Source: Gaiellasilicea sp051005735
GTDB lineage: Bacteria; Actinomycetota; Thermoleophilia; Gaiellales; Gaiellaceae
Assembly: GCA_051005735.1 (NCBI GenBank)
Contig: JBPCJB010000130.1
Span: 1 to 6,693 of the forward strand
DNA: 6,693 bases
Direction: 5' to 3'
In this document: one piece after another, positions 1-6,301 of the stretch
How the letters are laid out: each line of letters opens with the position of its first letter
How positions within the stretch are numbered: the first letter of the stretch is position 1
Position numbers and translations under genes: made by a program
The notes under the pieces: model-generated
Databases searched by the model: none
The model's input: the letters and a program-made list of their open reading frames with translations, nothing else
What the model was told of the DNA's origin: nothing

Positions 1-3000
1 GTGTTCGGAAGCAGCTCGTCCCCCACGGAGTCGACGTTCTTCGCCTCCTGGAAATCGGCCGCCTCGGCCGAGAGCGTGCGCTTGCCCGCCTTCAGCGCCG
101 GCGCTGCGCGAGAGAGCGGGAAGAGCGCGATCCCGGAGCTCGGGTCGTAGGCGGCGGCCCCGATCAGCGTCCGTCCGTAGGCGATCGCCAGCGAGTACGG
201 GTTGACACCGGCGCCGTCGTCGAGGACGCGCAGTGCGATCGTCGGACGGCCGGCGGAGACGCGCGCCGTGATCAGCCCGAGGAGCGGTGGCTCGACGTCG
301 TTCACCCAGGCGCGGAGCACGTACTGCCCGCCCTGCGAGCGCCCGGTGAAGGGGTCGCGGCCGGAGTCGACCGAGACGTAGTAGCTCTTCGTGCGTGGAA
401 AGACCGTGCCCGCGGCGCCGATGTCGAGCGGATAGTCGATCGTCAGGTTGTTCACGTTCACCGGGGTGCCGGCGTAGCCCTGGGCGTCGTTCTCATCGGG
501 CGAGCCGAGCACCCAGGGATGGATCAGCGAGCCGGGAGACGACACGATCACGGCCGCCCCGAGGTTGACGGCCGGCTCGTCGATCCGGATCCGGTAGAGG
601 GTCTCGCCGCCGCTCTCGGTCACGGGCGGGCCGGTGTAGCTCGCGGCTGGGCCGAACGCGGCCGCGGGATACTTGTAGACGGACGCCCGCGAGGCGCCCT
701 TGCGGGTGTCGCCCGTCTGGATGAGGCGGAGGGGCACGACCGGCGCCGACTCGAGCCCCGGCCGCGTGACGAGGAGCGCGTAGGGCACCTTGCGGACGTC
801 GTCGCCACGACGGAGGAGCAGGAAGCCGTACGCCTCGCCGGCGACCGCGTTGCCTGCGGCGCGTGCCGTGACCGGGACGATCAGCTCCCCGCTCGGAGCG
901 ATCGAGACGCTGCCGGGCACCTCGATCGTGAGACCCGCCGGCTGCGCCTGCGCCTTCAGCTCGAGAGACCAGGCGCCCGCGCCGCCGCCGGCATCCGAGA
1001 GGGTGAGGAGCAGCGATCGCGATGCCCCGCCGCGGTTCACGTTCAGGTCGCCGAAGGAGAGCGAGACGGGATCGGTGAAGAGCTTCGGATCGTTGGCCGC
1101 GACGACGTTCGCGAGCCCGCTGCCGGAGAGGAGCACAGGCGCCTCGATCGAGCGCGCAGTGTCCGCCCAGGCGGGGCCTGCGGTCGACACGAGCGCCGAT
1201 TTCAGCTGGCGGGGTGACCAGCCGCGATGCCGCTGAAGCAGAAGCGCTGCGGCGCCCGCCACGTGCGGCGCGGACATGCTCGTCCCGTCGAAGACGGCGA
1301 ACGGGCCGCCCGCGATCGGGAGCGTCGCCGAGAGGATCGCGCCGCCCGGGGCTCCGACGTCCGGCTTCAACTGATGTCCGAACGGAGTCAACCCGCCGGA
1401 CGAGAAGCTCGTGACGACGCCGCTACGACCGGTGGGCAGCTCCTGCGGATCGCTCCCGATCCGAACGGGAGCGCGTCCGCCCTGGCCGGCGAGGTACGTC
1501 CGCAGGCGGGCGCCGTCGAGGTCGGAGATCATCCCTGCCGGAACGGCGAGCGGGATCGGAATCCCGTTTGCCTCGCCGGGGCGGTTGTCGACGAGCACGA
1601 TCCCGATCGCGCCGGCCGCCTTGGCTCGTGCGGCCTTGAGCACGAAGACGCAGTCGCCGCGTGACACGAGGGCGATCGCGCCGGTCAACGAGCCTGCGGG
1701 AAGCGGCGACGCGCCCCCGTTCAGGTTGCCGGGAGGCCCGCAGAGGTTGCGCGGAACCGGGGTACCGCTGACCGAGACGATCGAGCCGACGTCGACGAGC
1801 GGCTGGTCGCGCGCGGCCCAGGCCGCAGCGCCATTGCCGTTGAAGGGGATTCTGGTCACACTCTCCGGCGCTTCGGGCACGGTCACTGAGAGCGCCGGAG
1901 CGAACACGTGGGTATTCGAGAGCGCGGCCACCGAGATCGCGTCCGGCGCGGTACCGGGCGAGCCGGTCGAGCCAGGCCCGTAGTCGTCGCGGTCGTTGCC
2001 GGCCGAGATCACCGGGACGACGCCTGCGGCGGAGACGTTGCGGACGGCCTCGATCAGCGCATCGCTGGCCGGATCCGTCTGCGGCCCGCCGCCCGAGAAG
2101 TTGATCACGTCCATCCCGTCGCGCACGGCGGACTCGAACGCGGCCACGATCTCAGGCGTGTTGCCGACGTGGCCCACGAAGGTCGGGACGTTGAAGACGC
2201 GGTAGTTGCCGACCTGGGCGCGCGGCGCGACGCCCGCCAGGCCCGTGACCTGCGGGTGATCGCGACCGGCAGGCGCCGTCGTGCCCGCGTTGCCCGCCGC
2301 GATCCCGGCGACGTGGGTTCCGTGGAAGGAGGCCTTGGGATCGACCGCGAGCCGGCTCGCCTCGTCCGCGCCGACTCCGACGAACGAGCGCGCGACGATC
2401 ACCTTCGGCGTCGTCCACTTGGCGCCGCCCTTCGGGAACCCCTCGGGATAGCTGAAGCCAGCCGGGTTGAAGAAGCGGTTCTTCGGGTCGATCCCATCGT
2501 CGACGATGCCGATCTTGATCCCCTCGCCGCTCCCGCCGCCGGCCGTCGCGAGCGCGCCTGCGCCGATCACGTCGGGCCCGCGGTTGAGGGCGAGCGAGTA
2601 GCGGAGGCTGGGATAGAGCTTGTGCGCGAACGAGAGCCGGGCGGCGGCCGGCAGCTTCTTGACGGGGATCTCCACGGCCATTCCGTTCAGGAGCAGCGTG
2701 TAGTGACGGCTGACCGTCGCGGATGGAATCACTTGGCGAAGCGTCGCCTCGGCTCGCTTTTGGGCGGCGAGGAGGGTGGCGACGTAGGCCTTCGACGACG
2801 CGCTCTGGACGTTCAGGCGGCGTGTCGCGCTGCGGGCTGCGAGCGAGCGCGACCAGGCGGCGAGCGGAGGCTGCGCGAGGGTGAGGATCACGCTTACGCG
2901 GCCCTTCCGGTGCGCCGCCGGAACCTGGATCGTCCCGGCCCGCACACGCGGGAGCTCGAGCTCGCCGTGGGTTCGCCGGATCGGCTGGAACGCGGCCGCG

Positions 3001-3059
3001 GCGGAGGACGCGACGGCGAGCGCCAGGCCGAGCGAGAGAAGCGCTACGAGCCTGCGCAC
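1..3059 (-). CDS. Secreted subtilisin-like (S8) serine protease with PA insert, C-terminus beyond window
   Basis: This frame is open from 3059 to the window edge (1019 residues visible, no stop), so the C-terminus is missing. The GTG at 3059 is chosen because it opens directly into a signal peptide: VRR, then a hydrophobic stretch to about residue 17, then an Ala-rich cleavage region near 20-24. Residues about 50-155 resemble a propeptide. The S8 triad is complete: Asp187 (IVDDG), His246 (HGTHVAG) and Ser594 (GTSMSAPHVAG), with the oxyanion-hole Asn355 in SAGND. Between Asn and Ser, residues about 420-525 look like a protease-associated (PA) domain with two cysteines (NLCGPP, RGDCVF). After about residue 650 come beta-rich, Fn3-like segments, as in large extracellular subtilases. 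The role is probably extracellular protein degradation; substrate and anchoring cannot be told. It is divergent from fabI, and the start lacks a Shine-Dalgarno. Family call is very secure, exact start less so. Confidence 0.95.
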   Translation of the reverse strand, partial: MRRLVALLSLGLALAVASSAAAAFQPIRRTHGELELPRVRAGTIQVPAAHRKGRVSVILTLAQPPLAAWSRSLAARSATRRLNVQSASSKAYVATLLAAQKRAEATLRQVIPSATVSRHYTLLLNGMAVEIPVKKLPAAARLSFAHKLYPSLRYSLALNRGPDVIGAGALATAGGGSGEGIKIGIVDDGIDPKNRFFNPAGFSYPEGFPKGGAKWTTPKVIVARSFVGVGADEASRLAVDPKASFHGTHVAGIAAGNAGTTAPAGRDHPQVTGLAGVAPRAQVGNYRVFNVPTFVGHVGNTPEIVAAFESAVRDGMDVINFSGGGPQTDPASDALIEAVRNVSAAGVVPVISAGNDRDDYGPGSTGSPGTAPDAISVAALSNTHVFAPALSVTVPEAPESVTRIPFNGNGAAAWAARDQPLVDVGSIVSVSGTPVPRNLCGPPGNLNGGASPLPAGSLTGAIALVSRGDCVFVLKAARAKAAGAIGIVLVDNRPGEANGIPIPLAVPAGMISDLDGARLRTYLAGQGGRAPVRIGSDPQELPTGRSGVVTSFSSGGLTPFGHQLKPDVGAPGGAILSATLPIAGGPFAVFDGTSMSAPHVAGAAALLLQRHRGWSPRQLKSALVSTAGPAWADTARSIEAPVLLSGSGLANVVAANDPKLFTDPVSLSFGDLNVNRGGASRSLLLTLSDAGGGAGAWSLELKAQAQPAGLTIEVPGSVSIAPSGELIVPVTARAAGNAVAGEAYGFLLLRRGDDVRKVPYALLVTRPGLESAPVVPLRLIQTGDTRKGASRASVYKYPAAAFGPAASYTGPPVTESGGETLYRIRIDEPAVNLGAAVIVSSPGSLIHPWVLGSPDENDAQGYAGTPVNVNNLTIDYPLDIGAAGTVFPRTKSYYVSVDSGRDPFTGRSQGGQYVLRAWVNDVEPPLLGLITARVSAGRPTIALRVLDDGAGVNPYSLAIAYGRTLIGAAAYDPSSGIALFPLSRAAPALKAGKRTLSAEAADFQEAKNVDSVGDELLPN

Positions 3060-3065
3060 GACCGC

Positions 3066-3071
3066 AGAGTA
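3066..3071 (-). promoter_or_regulatory. Putative -10 hexamer (TACTCT) of the protease gene, leaderless type
   Basis: On the minus strand TACTCT matches the TAnnnT -10 pattern and is followed by six bases and then the GTG start at 3059. Transcription would begin at or next to the start codon, giving a leaderless mRNA. Such mRNAs are common in actinobacteria and agree with the absence of a Shine-Dalgarno here. No convincing -35 box is seen. The motif is short, so this rests mainly on its spacing. Confidence 0.45.
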
Positions 3072-3094
3072 GCCAAGGTTTTCCCCGGCTGCCG

Positions 3095-3100
3095 TAAACT
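3095..3100 (+). promoter_or_regulatory. Putative -10 hexamer (TAAACT) of fabI, leaderless type
   Basis: TAAACT fits TAnnnT and sits seven bases before the fabI GTG at 3108. It is one of very few AT-rich spots in the 48-bp divergent gap. The spacing predicts that transcription starts at the GTG. No ribosome binding site and no clear -35 box are visible. The divergent protease gene shows nearly the same arrangement on the other strand. Confidence 0.5.
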
Positions 3101-3107
3101 CGCGGCC

Positions 3108-3884
3108 GTGTCCCGCTTCGCCGGCAAGCGCGCCCTCGTCCTCGGCGTCGCGAACAAGCGCTCGATCGCCTGGGCGATCGCGAAGCGCCTCGCCGACGAG
3201 GGCGCGGAGCTCGCGTTCACCTTCCAGGGCGAGCGGATCGAGGGCTCGGTGCGCGACCTCGCCGGTACGGTCGACTCGAAGCTCGTCACCGCCTGCGACG
3301 TGCGCTCGGACGAGGATGTCGCGCGTGTCTTCGACGAGGTCGGCGAGCTCTGGGACGGCGGCCTCGACCTGCTCGTCCACTCGGTCGCCTTCGCCGCGGC
3401 CGAGGACCTCGAGGGTCGCTTCACCGACACCCCTCGCGACCGCTTCTGGATGGCGGTCGACATCAGCGCCTACTCGCTCGTCGCGACCGCGCGCGCGGCG
3501 GAGCCATTGATGGCCGCCCGTGGCGGCGGCTCGATCGTGACGATGACCTACCTCGGCGGTGAGCGCGCGGTGCCGCACTACAACGTGATGGGCGTCGCCA
3601 AGGCGACTCTCGATGCCTCGGTCAAGTACCTCGCGTGGGATCTCGGGGAGCAGTCGATCCGGGTCAACGCGGTCTCGGCCGGGCCGGTGCGAACCCTGGC
3701 CGCCCGCTCGATCTCCGGGTTCACGGAGATGGAGCGGATGTTCGAGGAGCGCGCGCCCCTCCGCCGCCACATCGACGCCGGCGACGTCGCCTCAGCCTCG
3801 GCGTATCTGCTCTCGGACGACGCGAAGAGCGTGACCGGGACGACGCTCTACGTCGACGCCGGCTATCACGCGATGGGCATGTGA
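3108..3884 (+). CDS. fabI: Enoyl-[acyl-carrier-protein] reductase (NADH), FabI
   Basis: The product (258 residues, normal for FabI) carries out the last reduction of the type II fatty-acid elongation cycle in the cytoplasm, turning trans-2-enoyl-ACP into acyl-ACP with NAD(P)H. The N-terminal nucleotide-binding turn reads GVANKRSIAWAIAK (residues 13-26). HSVAFA at 91-96 is the usual segment after the central strand. The FabI-type active site is intact: Tyr148 in MTYLGG, then Tyr158 and Lys165 in the Y-x6-K spacing that separates FabI from ordinary short-chain dehydrogenases (Y-x3-K). AGPVRTLAA is also typical. It resembles general bacterial FabI more than mycobacterial InhA. The GTG at 3108 is chosen because homology begins there (SRFAGKRALVLG); the open frame further upstream is only the shadow of the protease gene. 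A damaged membrane protein gene follows after 8 bases and may be co-transcribed. Confidence 0.96.
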   Translation: MSRFAGKRALVLGVANKRSIAWAIAKRLADEGAELAFTFQGERIEGSVRDLAGTVDSKLVTACDVRSDEDVARVFDEVGELWDGGLDLLVHSVAFAAAEDLEGRFTDTPRDRFWMAVDISAYSLVATARAAEPLMAARGGGSIVTMTYLGGERAVPHYNVMGVAKATLDASVKYLAWDLGEQSIRVNAVSAGPVRTLAARSISGFTEMERMFEERAPLRRHIDAGDVASASAYLLSDDAKSVTGTTLYVDAGYHAMGM

Positions 3885-3892
3885 ACGCGTAG

Positions 3893-4344
3893 GTGCCGGA
3901 GGAGACCAAGAAGGAGAAGCTGGAGCGTGAGCACGGTGAGCTGCTCGAGGAGCTCCGCTCGCTGATCCCGGCGGAGGTGCTGTTCGGCTTCCTGCTCGCG
4001 ATTCGCTCACGGAGAAGTTCGACACGCTGACGCTCGTGCAGGAGCGCGTCTACTACGCGACGCTGCTCTCGACCGCGTTCGCGCTCGTGATGCTGCTCGC
4101 CCCGGCCGCATTCCATCGGATCCGCTTCCGCGAGGGTGACAAGGAGGTGATGTTGCGCAAGGGCAACCGGGAGGCGATCGTCGGCACCGGCGGAATCGCG
4201 CTCGCCTTCACGGGCGTGCTCTTCCTGATCACCGACCTGCTCTTCAGCCTTCCTTGGGCGTTCGTGGTCGCGGGGATCTTCTTCCTGCTCGCTGCCTGGC
4301 GCTGGTGGCTGATCGCCCTCTTCCGGGAGTCGAAGGAGAGCTAG
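3893..4344 (+). pseudogene. DUF6328-like small membrane protein, split by a one-base frameshift
   Basis: The gene opens at GTG 3893, directly after an in-frame TAG, so no earlier start is possible. It reads a charged N-terminus (EETKKEKLEREHGELLEELR) and then LIPAEVLFGFLLAI. In that frame it would end at TGA 4028-4030. The rest of the protein (TEKFDTLTLVQERVYYATLL onward) continues from 4009 in the frame one base back and ends at TAG 4342-4344. A single missing base in 4004-4008 explains the break; an intact product would be about 150 residues. Hydrophobic segments are near LLSTAFALVMLLAP, GGIALAFTGVLFLITDLLF and WAFVVAGIFFLLAAWRWWL, so this is an inner-membrane protein. The layout (acidic N-terminus, LPAE-like motif, FxxxDKE loop) recalls the DUF6328 family as I remember it; function unknown. 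It may be a decayed gene or carry a sequence error. The GTG at 4036 could start a 102-residue remnant. Confidence 0.75.
4341..4344. other. Shared stop codons of convergent genes in a CTAG palindrome
   Basis: The plus-strand DUF6328-like gene ends with TAG at 4342-4344. The minus-strand GT-C-like gene ends with TAG read from 4343 to 4341. Both stops lie in one CTAG tetranucleotide. No hairpin with a T-run is seen nearby, so no intrinsic terminator separates the two convergent units. Confidence 0.9.
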
Positions 4345-5933
4345 CGTCCATAGACGGCGACCGGACCGTCGCGTTCGAGCAGCCGCCAGCCTGCCCGCTC
4401 GAGCGCTGCCTCCGCTCGGTTCGCGCAGCCCGGGCCGAAGTAGCCGCTCTGCTCGTAGAGGCCGTGGTGGACGGCGACGAACGCGATCGCTGCCGAGACC
4501 TCGCCGCGCCCGCAGGAAAGAGGACGCAGCATGCGGGCGAGCCGGTCGGCCTCCGTCGGACCGACCGTTGAATAGCCCTGCGGGCGCTCGCGCGGCGACT
4601 GCATCGCGTAGGCGAGGTAGACGCTGCCGTAGTGCGTGTCGGGCCGAAAGACGGGCAGCTCGAACAGGCGGCCGTCCGTGCGCATCGCCGCGTAGGCGCG
4701 GTTGTGCTCGTCGGCGGCGACGGCTGCGAAGACCGGTACACGTAGATCGATAGCGAGCGCGACGAGCACAACGGCGACGAGCGGGGCTCGACGGATGCGA
4801 GCGACGGCGAAGGCGGCGAGCGCGGCGAGCGCGAGGCAGGCAACGGGCATCACCCGCTCCGGCACGCGCGGGTAGTGGAGCGGCGGAAAGACGTGCCAGA
4901 GCGGCGCGTAGAGCGGCGTCGTCGTCCCCAGCGCGAGCAGGATCGGGATCACCGCCGCAAGCCCGAGCACGCTCGCGAGCGAGCGCCGCCGGCGCCACAG
5001 GAGCGCCAGCCCCGCGAGCGCGAGCAGCGGCAGGAGCCAGCCGAGGAAGACGAAGCGCTCGACTCCGGCGGCGAGGGTTCGGTCGACGAGGTCGCTCCAG
5101 GAGGCGGAGTAACGGTCGACCGAGCTCAACGTGCGGCCGCCGCCGGCGATCGAGCCCTCGATCACGAGCTGCTGCACGGCGAACCCGGCGAGCACCGCCG
5201 GCAGCGCGAGGAGAGCGGAGCGCCGAAGCCCAGGTAACAGTCTGTTACTTGGGTTCCTGATCCACGCATATGTCACGACCAGCGGGATCGCGCCGAGCGC
5301 GAGGTGCGTCTGGCCGGAGAGCGGGATCGCGGCGAGGACGAGCGCGGCGCCCAGCATGTGGCGGCGCTCGACGAGCAGCAGGCTGAAGGGCAGCAGGAGC
5401 GAGATCGGCCCGAGCAGGTGACCGGTGCTCTGCGCGACTCGGTAGGGAGCGAGCGCAAACGCTAGCCCGCCCACGAGCGCGGCTCCGCGAGGAAGCCCGA
5501 GCTCGCGCAGCCACCACGTCGTCAAGGCGCCGGCCGCGACGAACGTGAGCAGGAGGAAGACGTTGTACGCCGCCACCGCGCCGAGGAGCGCGTGCAGTGG
5601 CCAGTAGACGAAGCCGAAGAGCCAGCCCTGGAGGTTGATCGCCGAGTCGGCCTCCGGCTGGAAGGAGTAGGGGTCGAGCCACGGCGCTCCGGCATTCGCG
5701 AGCTGGTGCCCGGGAAGCCAGAGCGCCCAGCCGAGCTGGAGGTGGTCGCCCGCGGCGGTCTCGCCGAAGCCCGCGCTCGGCCGCGCGAGATAACCGTCTC
5801 CGAGACCGCGCACCGCCGGCCAGGTCGCGAGAAAGGCGGCGGCGGCGCCGAGTGCGAGTGCCGCGGCTACAAAGCCTGGACGGCTGCGAGCAACTCGTCG
5901 AAGCGGGGCACCTCGGAGTCCGCGTAGCGCCAC
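4341..5933 (-). CDS. Polytopic membrane protein, GT-C glycosyltransferase-like
   Basis: The product is a multi-pass inner-membrane protein of about 530 residues. It starts with an Arg-rich cytoplasmic tail and TM1 (about residues 21-41). A first outer loop follows, carrying the acidic GDH motif (62-64) and WLDPYSFQPEAD. Many hydrophobic helices come next, including the YNVFLLLTF and LVGGLAFALAPYR segments. The last ~120 residues form a soluble, probably extracytoplasmic domain (LFELPVF, GYSTVGP, AFVAVHHGLY). This plan, with an acidic first loop and a YR motif after an Ala-rich helix, is that of GT-C lipid-linked sugar transferases and related uncharacterised proteins; donor and acceptor cannot be inferred. 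The GTG at 5933 is favoured: it precedes TM1 with a positive tail and overlaps the peroxiredoxin end by 67 bases. Upstream in-frame starts (to TTG 6089) would add a shadow sequence. The stop overlaps that of the convergent gene. Confidence 0.8.
   Translation of the reverse strand: MALRGLRGAPLRRVARSRPGFVAAALALGAAAAFLATWPAVRGLGDGYLARPSAGFGETAAGDHLQLGWALWLPGHQLANAGAPWLDPYSFQPEADSAINLQGWLFGFVYWPLHALLGAVAAYNVFLLLTFVAAGALTTWWLRELGLPRGAALVGGLAFALAPYRVAQSTGHLLGPISLLLPFSLLLVERRHMLGAALVLAAIPLSGQTHLALGAIPLVVTYAWIRNPSNRLLPGLRRSALLALPAVLAGFAVQQLVIEGSIAGGGRTLSSVDRYSASWSDLVDRTLAAGVERFVFLGWLLPLLALAGLALLWRRRRSLASVLGLAAVIPILLALGTTTPLYAPLWHVFPPLHYPRVPERVMPVACLALAALAAFAVARIRRAPLVAVVLVALAIDLRVPVFAAVAADEHNRAYAAMRTDGRLFELPVFRPDTHYGSVYLAYAMQSPRERPQGYSTVGPTEADRLARMLRPLSCGRGEVSAAIAFVAVHHGLYEQSGYFGPGCANRAEAALERAGWRLLERDGPVAVYGR
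5229..5253. repeat. 25-bp near-perfect palindrome inside the GT-C-like gene
   Basis: The left arm cccaggtaacag, a central t, and the right arm ctgttacttggg pair at 11 of 12 positions, the exception being one g/t. The core gtaacag-t-ctgttac is perfect. It encodes residues about 227-235 (around NPSNRLLPG) in a presumed cytoplasmic loop. The surrounding 50 bases are much richer in A and T than the rest of the gene and use rare codons (AGG, AGT, AGA, TTA, CCT). It could be a dimeric regulator's operator, a short inserted palindromic element, or chance. Confidence 0.7.
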
Positions 5934-6292
5934 GTTCCGCGCACCGTACCGTCCTCGCCGACGAGGATCGCCGCCCGCTCGGGCACGTCCGCGTGGCCGC
6001 GCCACTCGCGCGCGATCTCGAGCTCCCGCGTGAGGTCGCCGTTCCAGTCGGAGAGGAGCGGCGTCGAGATCCCGAGCGCCTCCTTCCAAGCGCGGTGCGA
6101 GTACGCGGAGTCACGCGAGACACCGAAGACGCGAATCCCGGCGGCGGCGAGCTCGGGCTCTCTGTCACGCAGGAGTAGGAGCTCCTGCGTTCAGGTGCCC
6201 GACCAGTCGAAGAGGTAGAAGATAAGCAGGATCGGGCTCTCGAGCGCAAGCTCCTCGAGCTCGACGGGCTCGCCGTTCTCGCGCCAGACCAT
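5867..6292 (-). CDS. Peroxiredoxin (AhpC/TSA family), probable selenoprotein with in-frame UGA = Sec34
   Basis: Read through one TGA (6193-6191), this frame gives a 141-residue thioredoxin-fold peroxidase of the AhpC/TSA, BCP/AhpE-like group, which reduces hydrogen peroxide or organic hydroperoxides in the cytoplasm. The strand ILLIFYLFDW (21-30) leads into S-G-T-[TGA]-T-Q-E-L. The TGA (codon 34) takes exactly the place of the peroxidatic cysteine in the family's T/S-x-x-C motif. The rest is intact: GIRVFGVSRDS, AWKEALGISTPLLSDWNGDL, VPERAAILVGEDGTVRGTWRY and an amphipathic C-terminal helix. No cysteine occurs anywhere, so it would be a 1-Sec enzyme without a resolving residue. ATG 6292 is the first possible start, since an in-frame TAG (the stop of the upstream endopeptidase gene) lies four codons before it. 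A SECIS-like hairpin follows the TGA. The alternative is a point mutation or read error turning TGC/TGT into TGA; exact placement and hairpin argue against that. Sec machinery is not in the window. Confidence 0.82.
6149..6193 (-). promoter_or_regulatory. Putative bacterial SECIS element for Sec insertion at UGA 6193-6191
   Basis: In the minus-strand RNA, the UGA is followed by ACGCAG and then GAGCUC (6184-6179), which pairs with a second GAGCUC (6154-6149). Inside, after a CUA/CCC internal loop, CUC pairs with GAG. Then CUG pairs with CAG, with a single bulged A at 6161. The hairpin closes on a five-base apical loop, CGUGA (6169-6165). The loop begins 21 bases after the UGA and has G as its second base followed by U. 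That agrees with the known bacterial SECIS pattern: a hairpin inside the coding region, about 16-37 nt from UGA to loop, and a G early in the loop for SelB binding. Folding was done by eye. Confidence 0.62.
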
Positions 6293-6301
6293 CGGCGGAA
6301 G

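Noticed and set aside
519..1983. Several plus-strand open frames of 66-232 codons
   Set aside because: They lie opposite the S8 protease, whose triad and domains are unmistakable; their products are low-complexity Arg/Ala-rich shadows typical of high-GC DNA.
1908..3107. Long plus-strand open frame that would extend fabI upstream by 400 codons
   Set aside because: It is antisense to the subtilase gene, is Arg/Gly/Asp-rich without domain character, and FabI homology starts exactly at GTG 3108.
3998..4012. Programmed ribosomal frameshift in the DUF6328-like gene
   Set aside because: No slippery sequence or downstream structure is visible; a one-base deletion is simpler.
3721..4998. Minus-strand open frame of 425 codons across fabI, the DUF6328-like gene and the GT-C-like gene
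   Set aside because: Its translation is an Arg/Ala/Ser-rich shadow and conflicts with three better supported genes.
5934..6089. N-terminal extension of the GT-C-like protein to TTG 6089
   Set aside because: The added residues are an Arg-rich shadow of the peroxiredoxin; GTG 5933 gives a normal positive tail before TM1.
6167..6190. The hairpin after the UGA read as an intrinsic terminator
   Set aside because: No T-run follows it and conserved peroxiredoxin coding sequence continues for another 107 codons.
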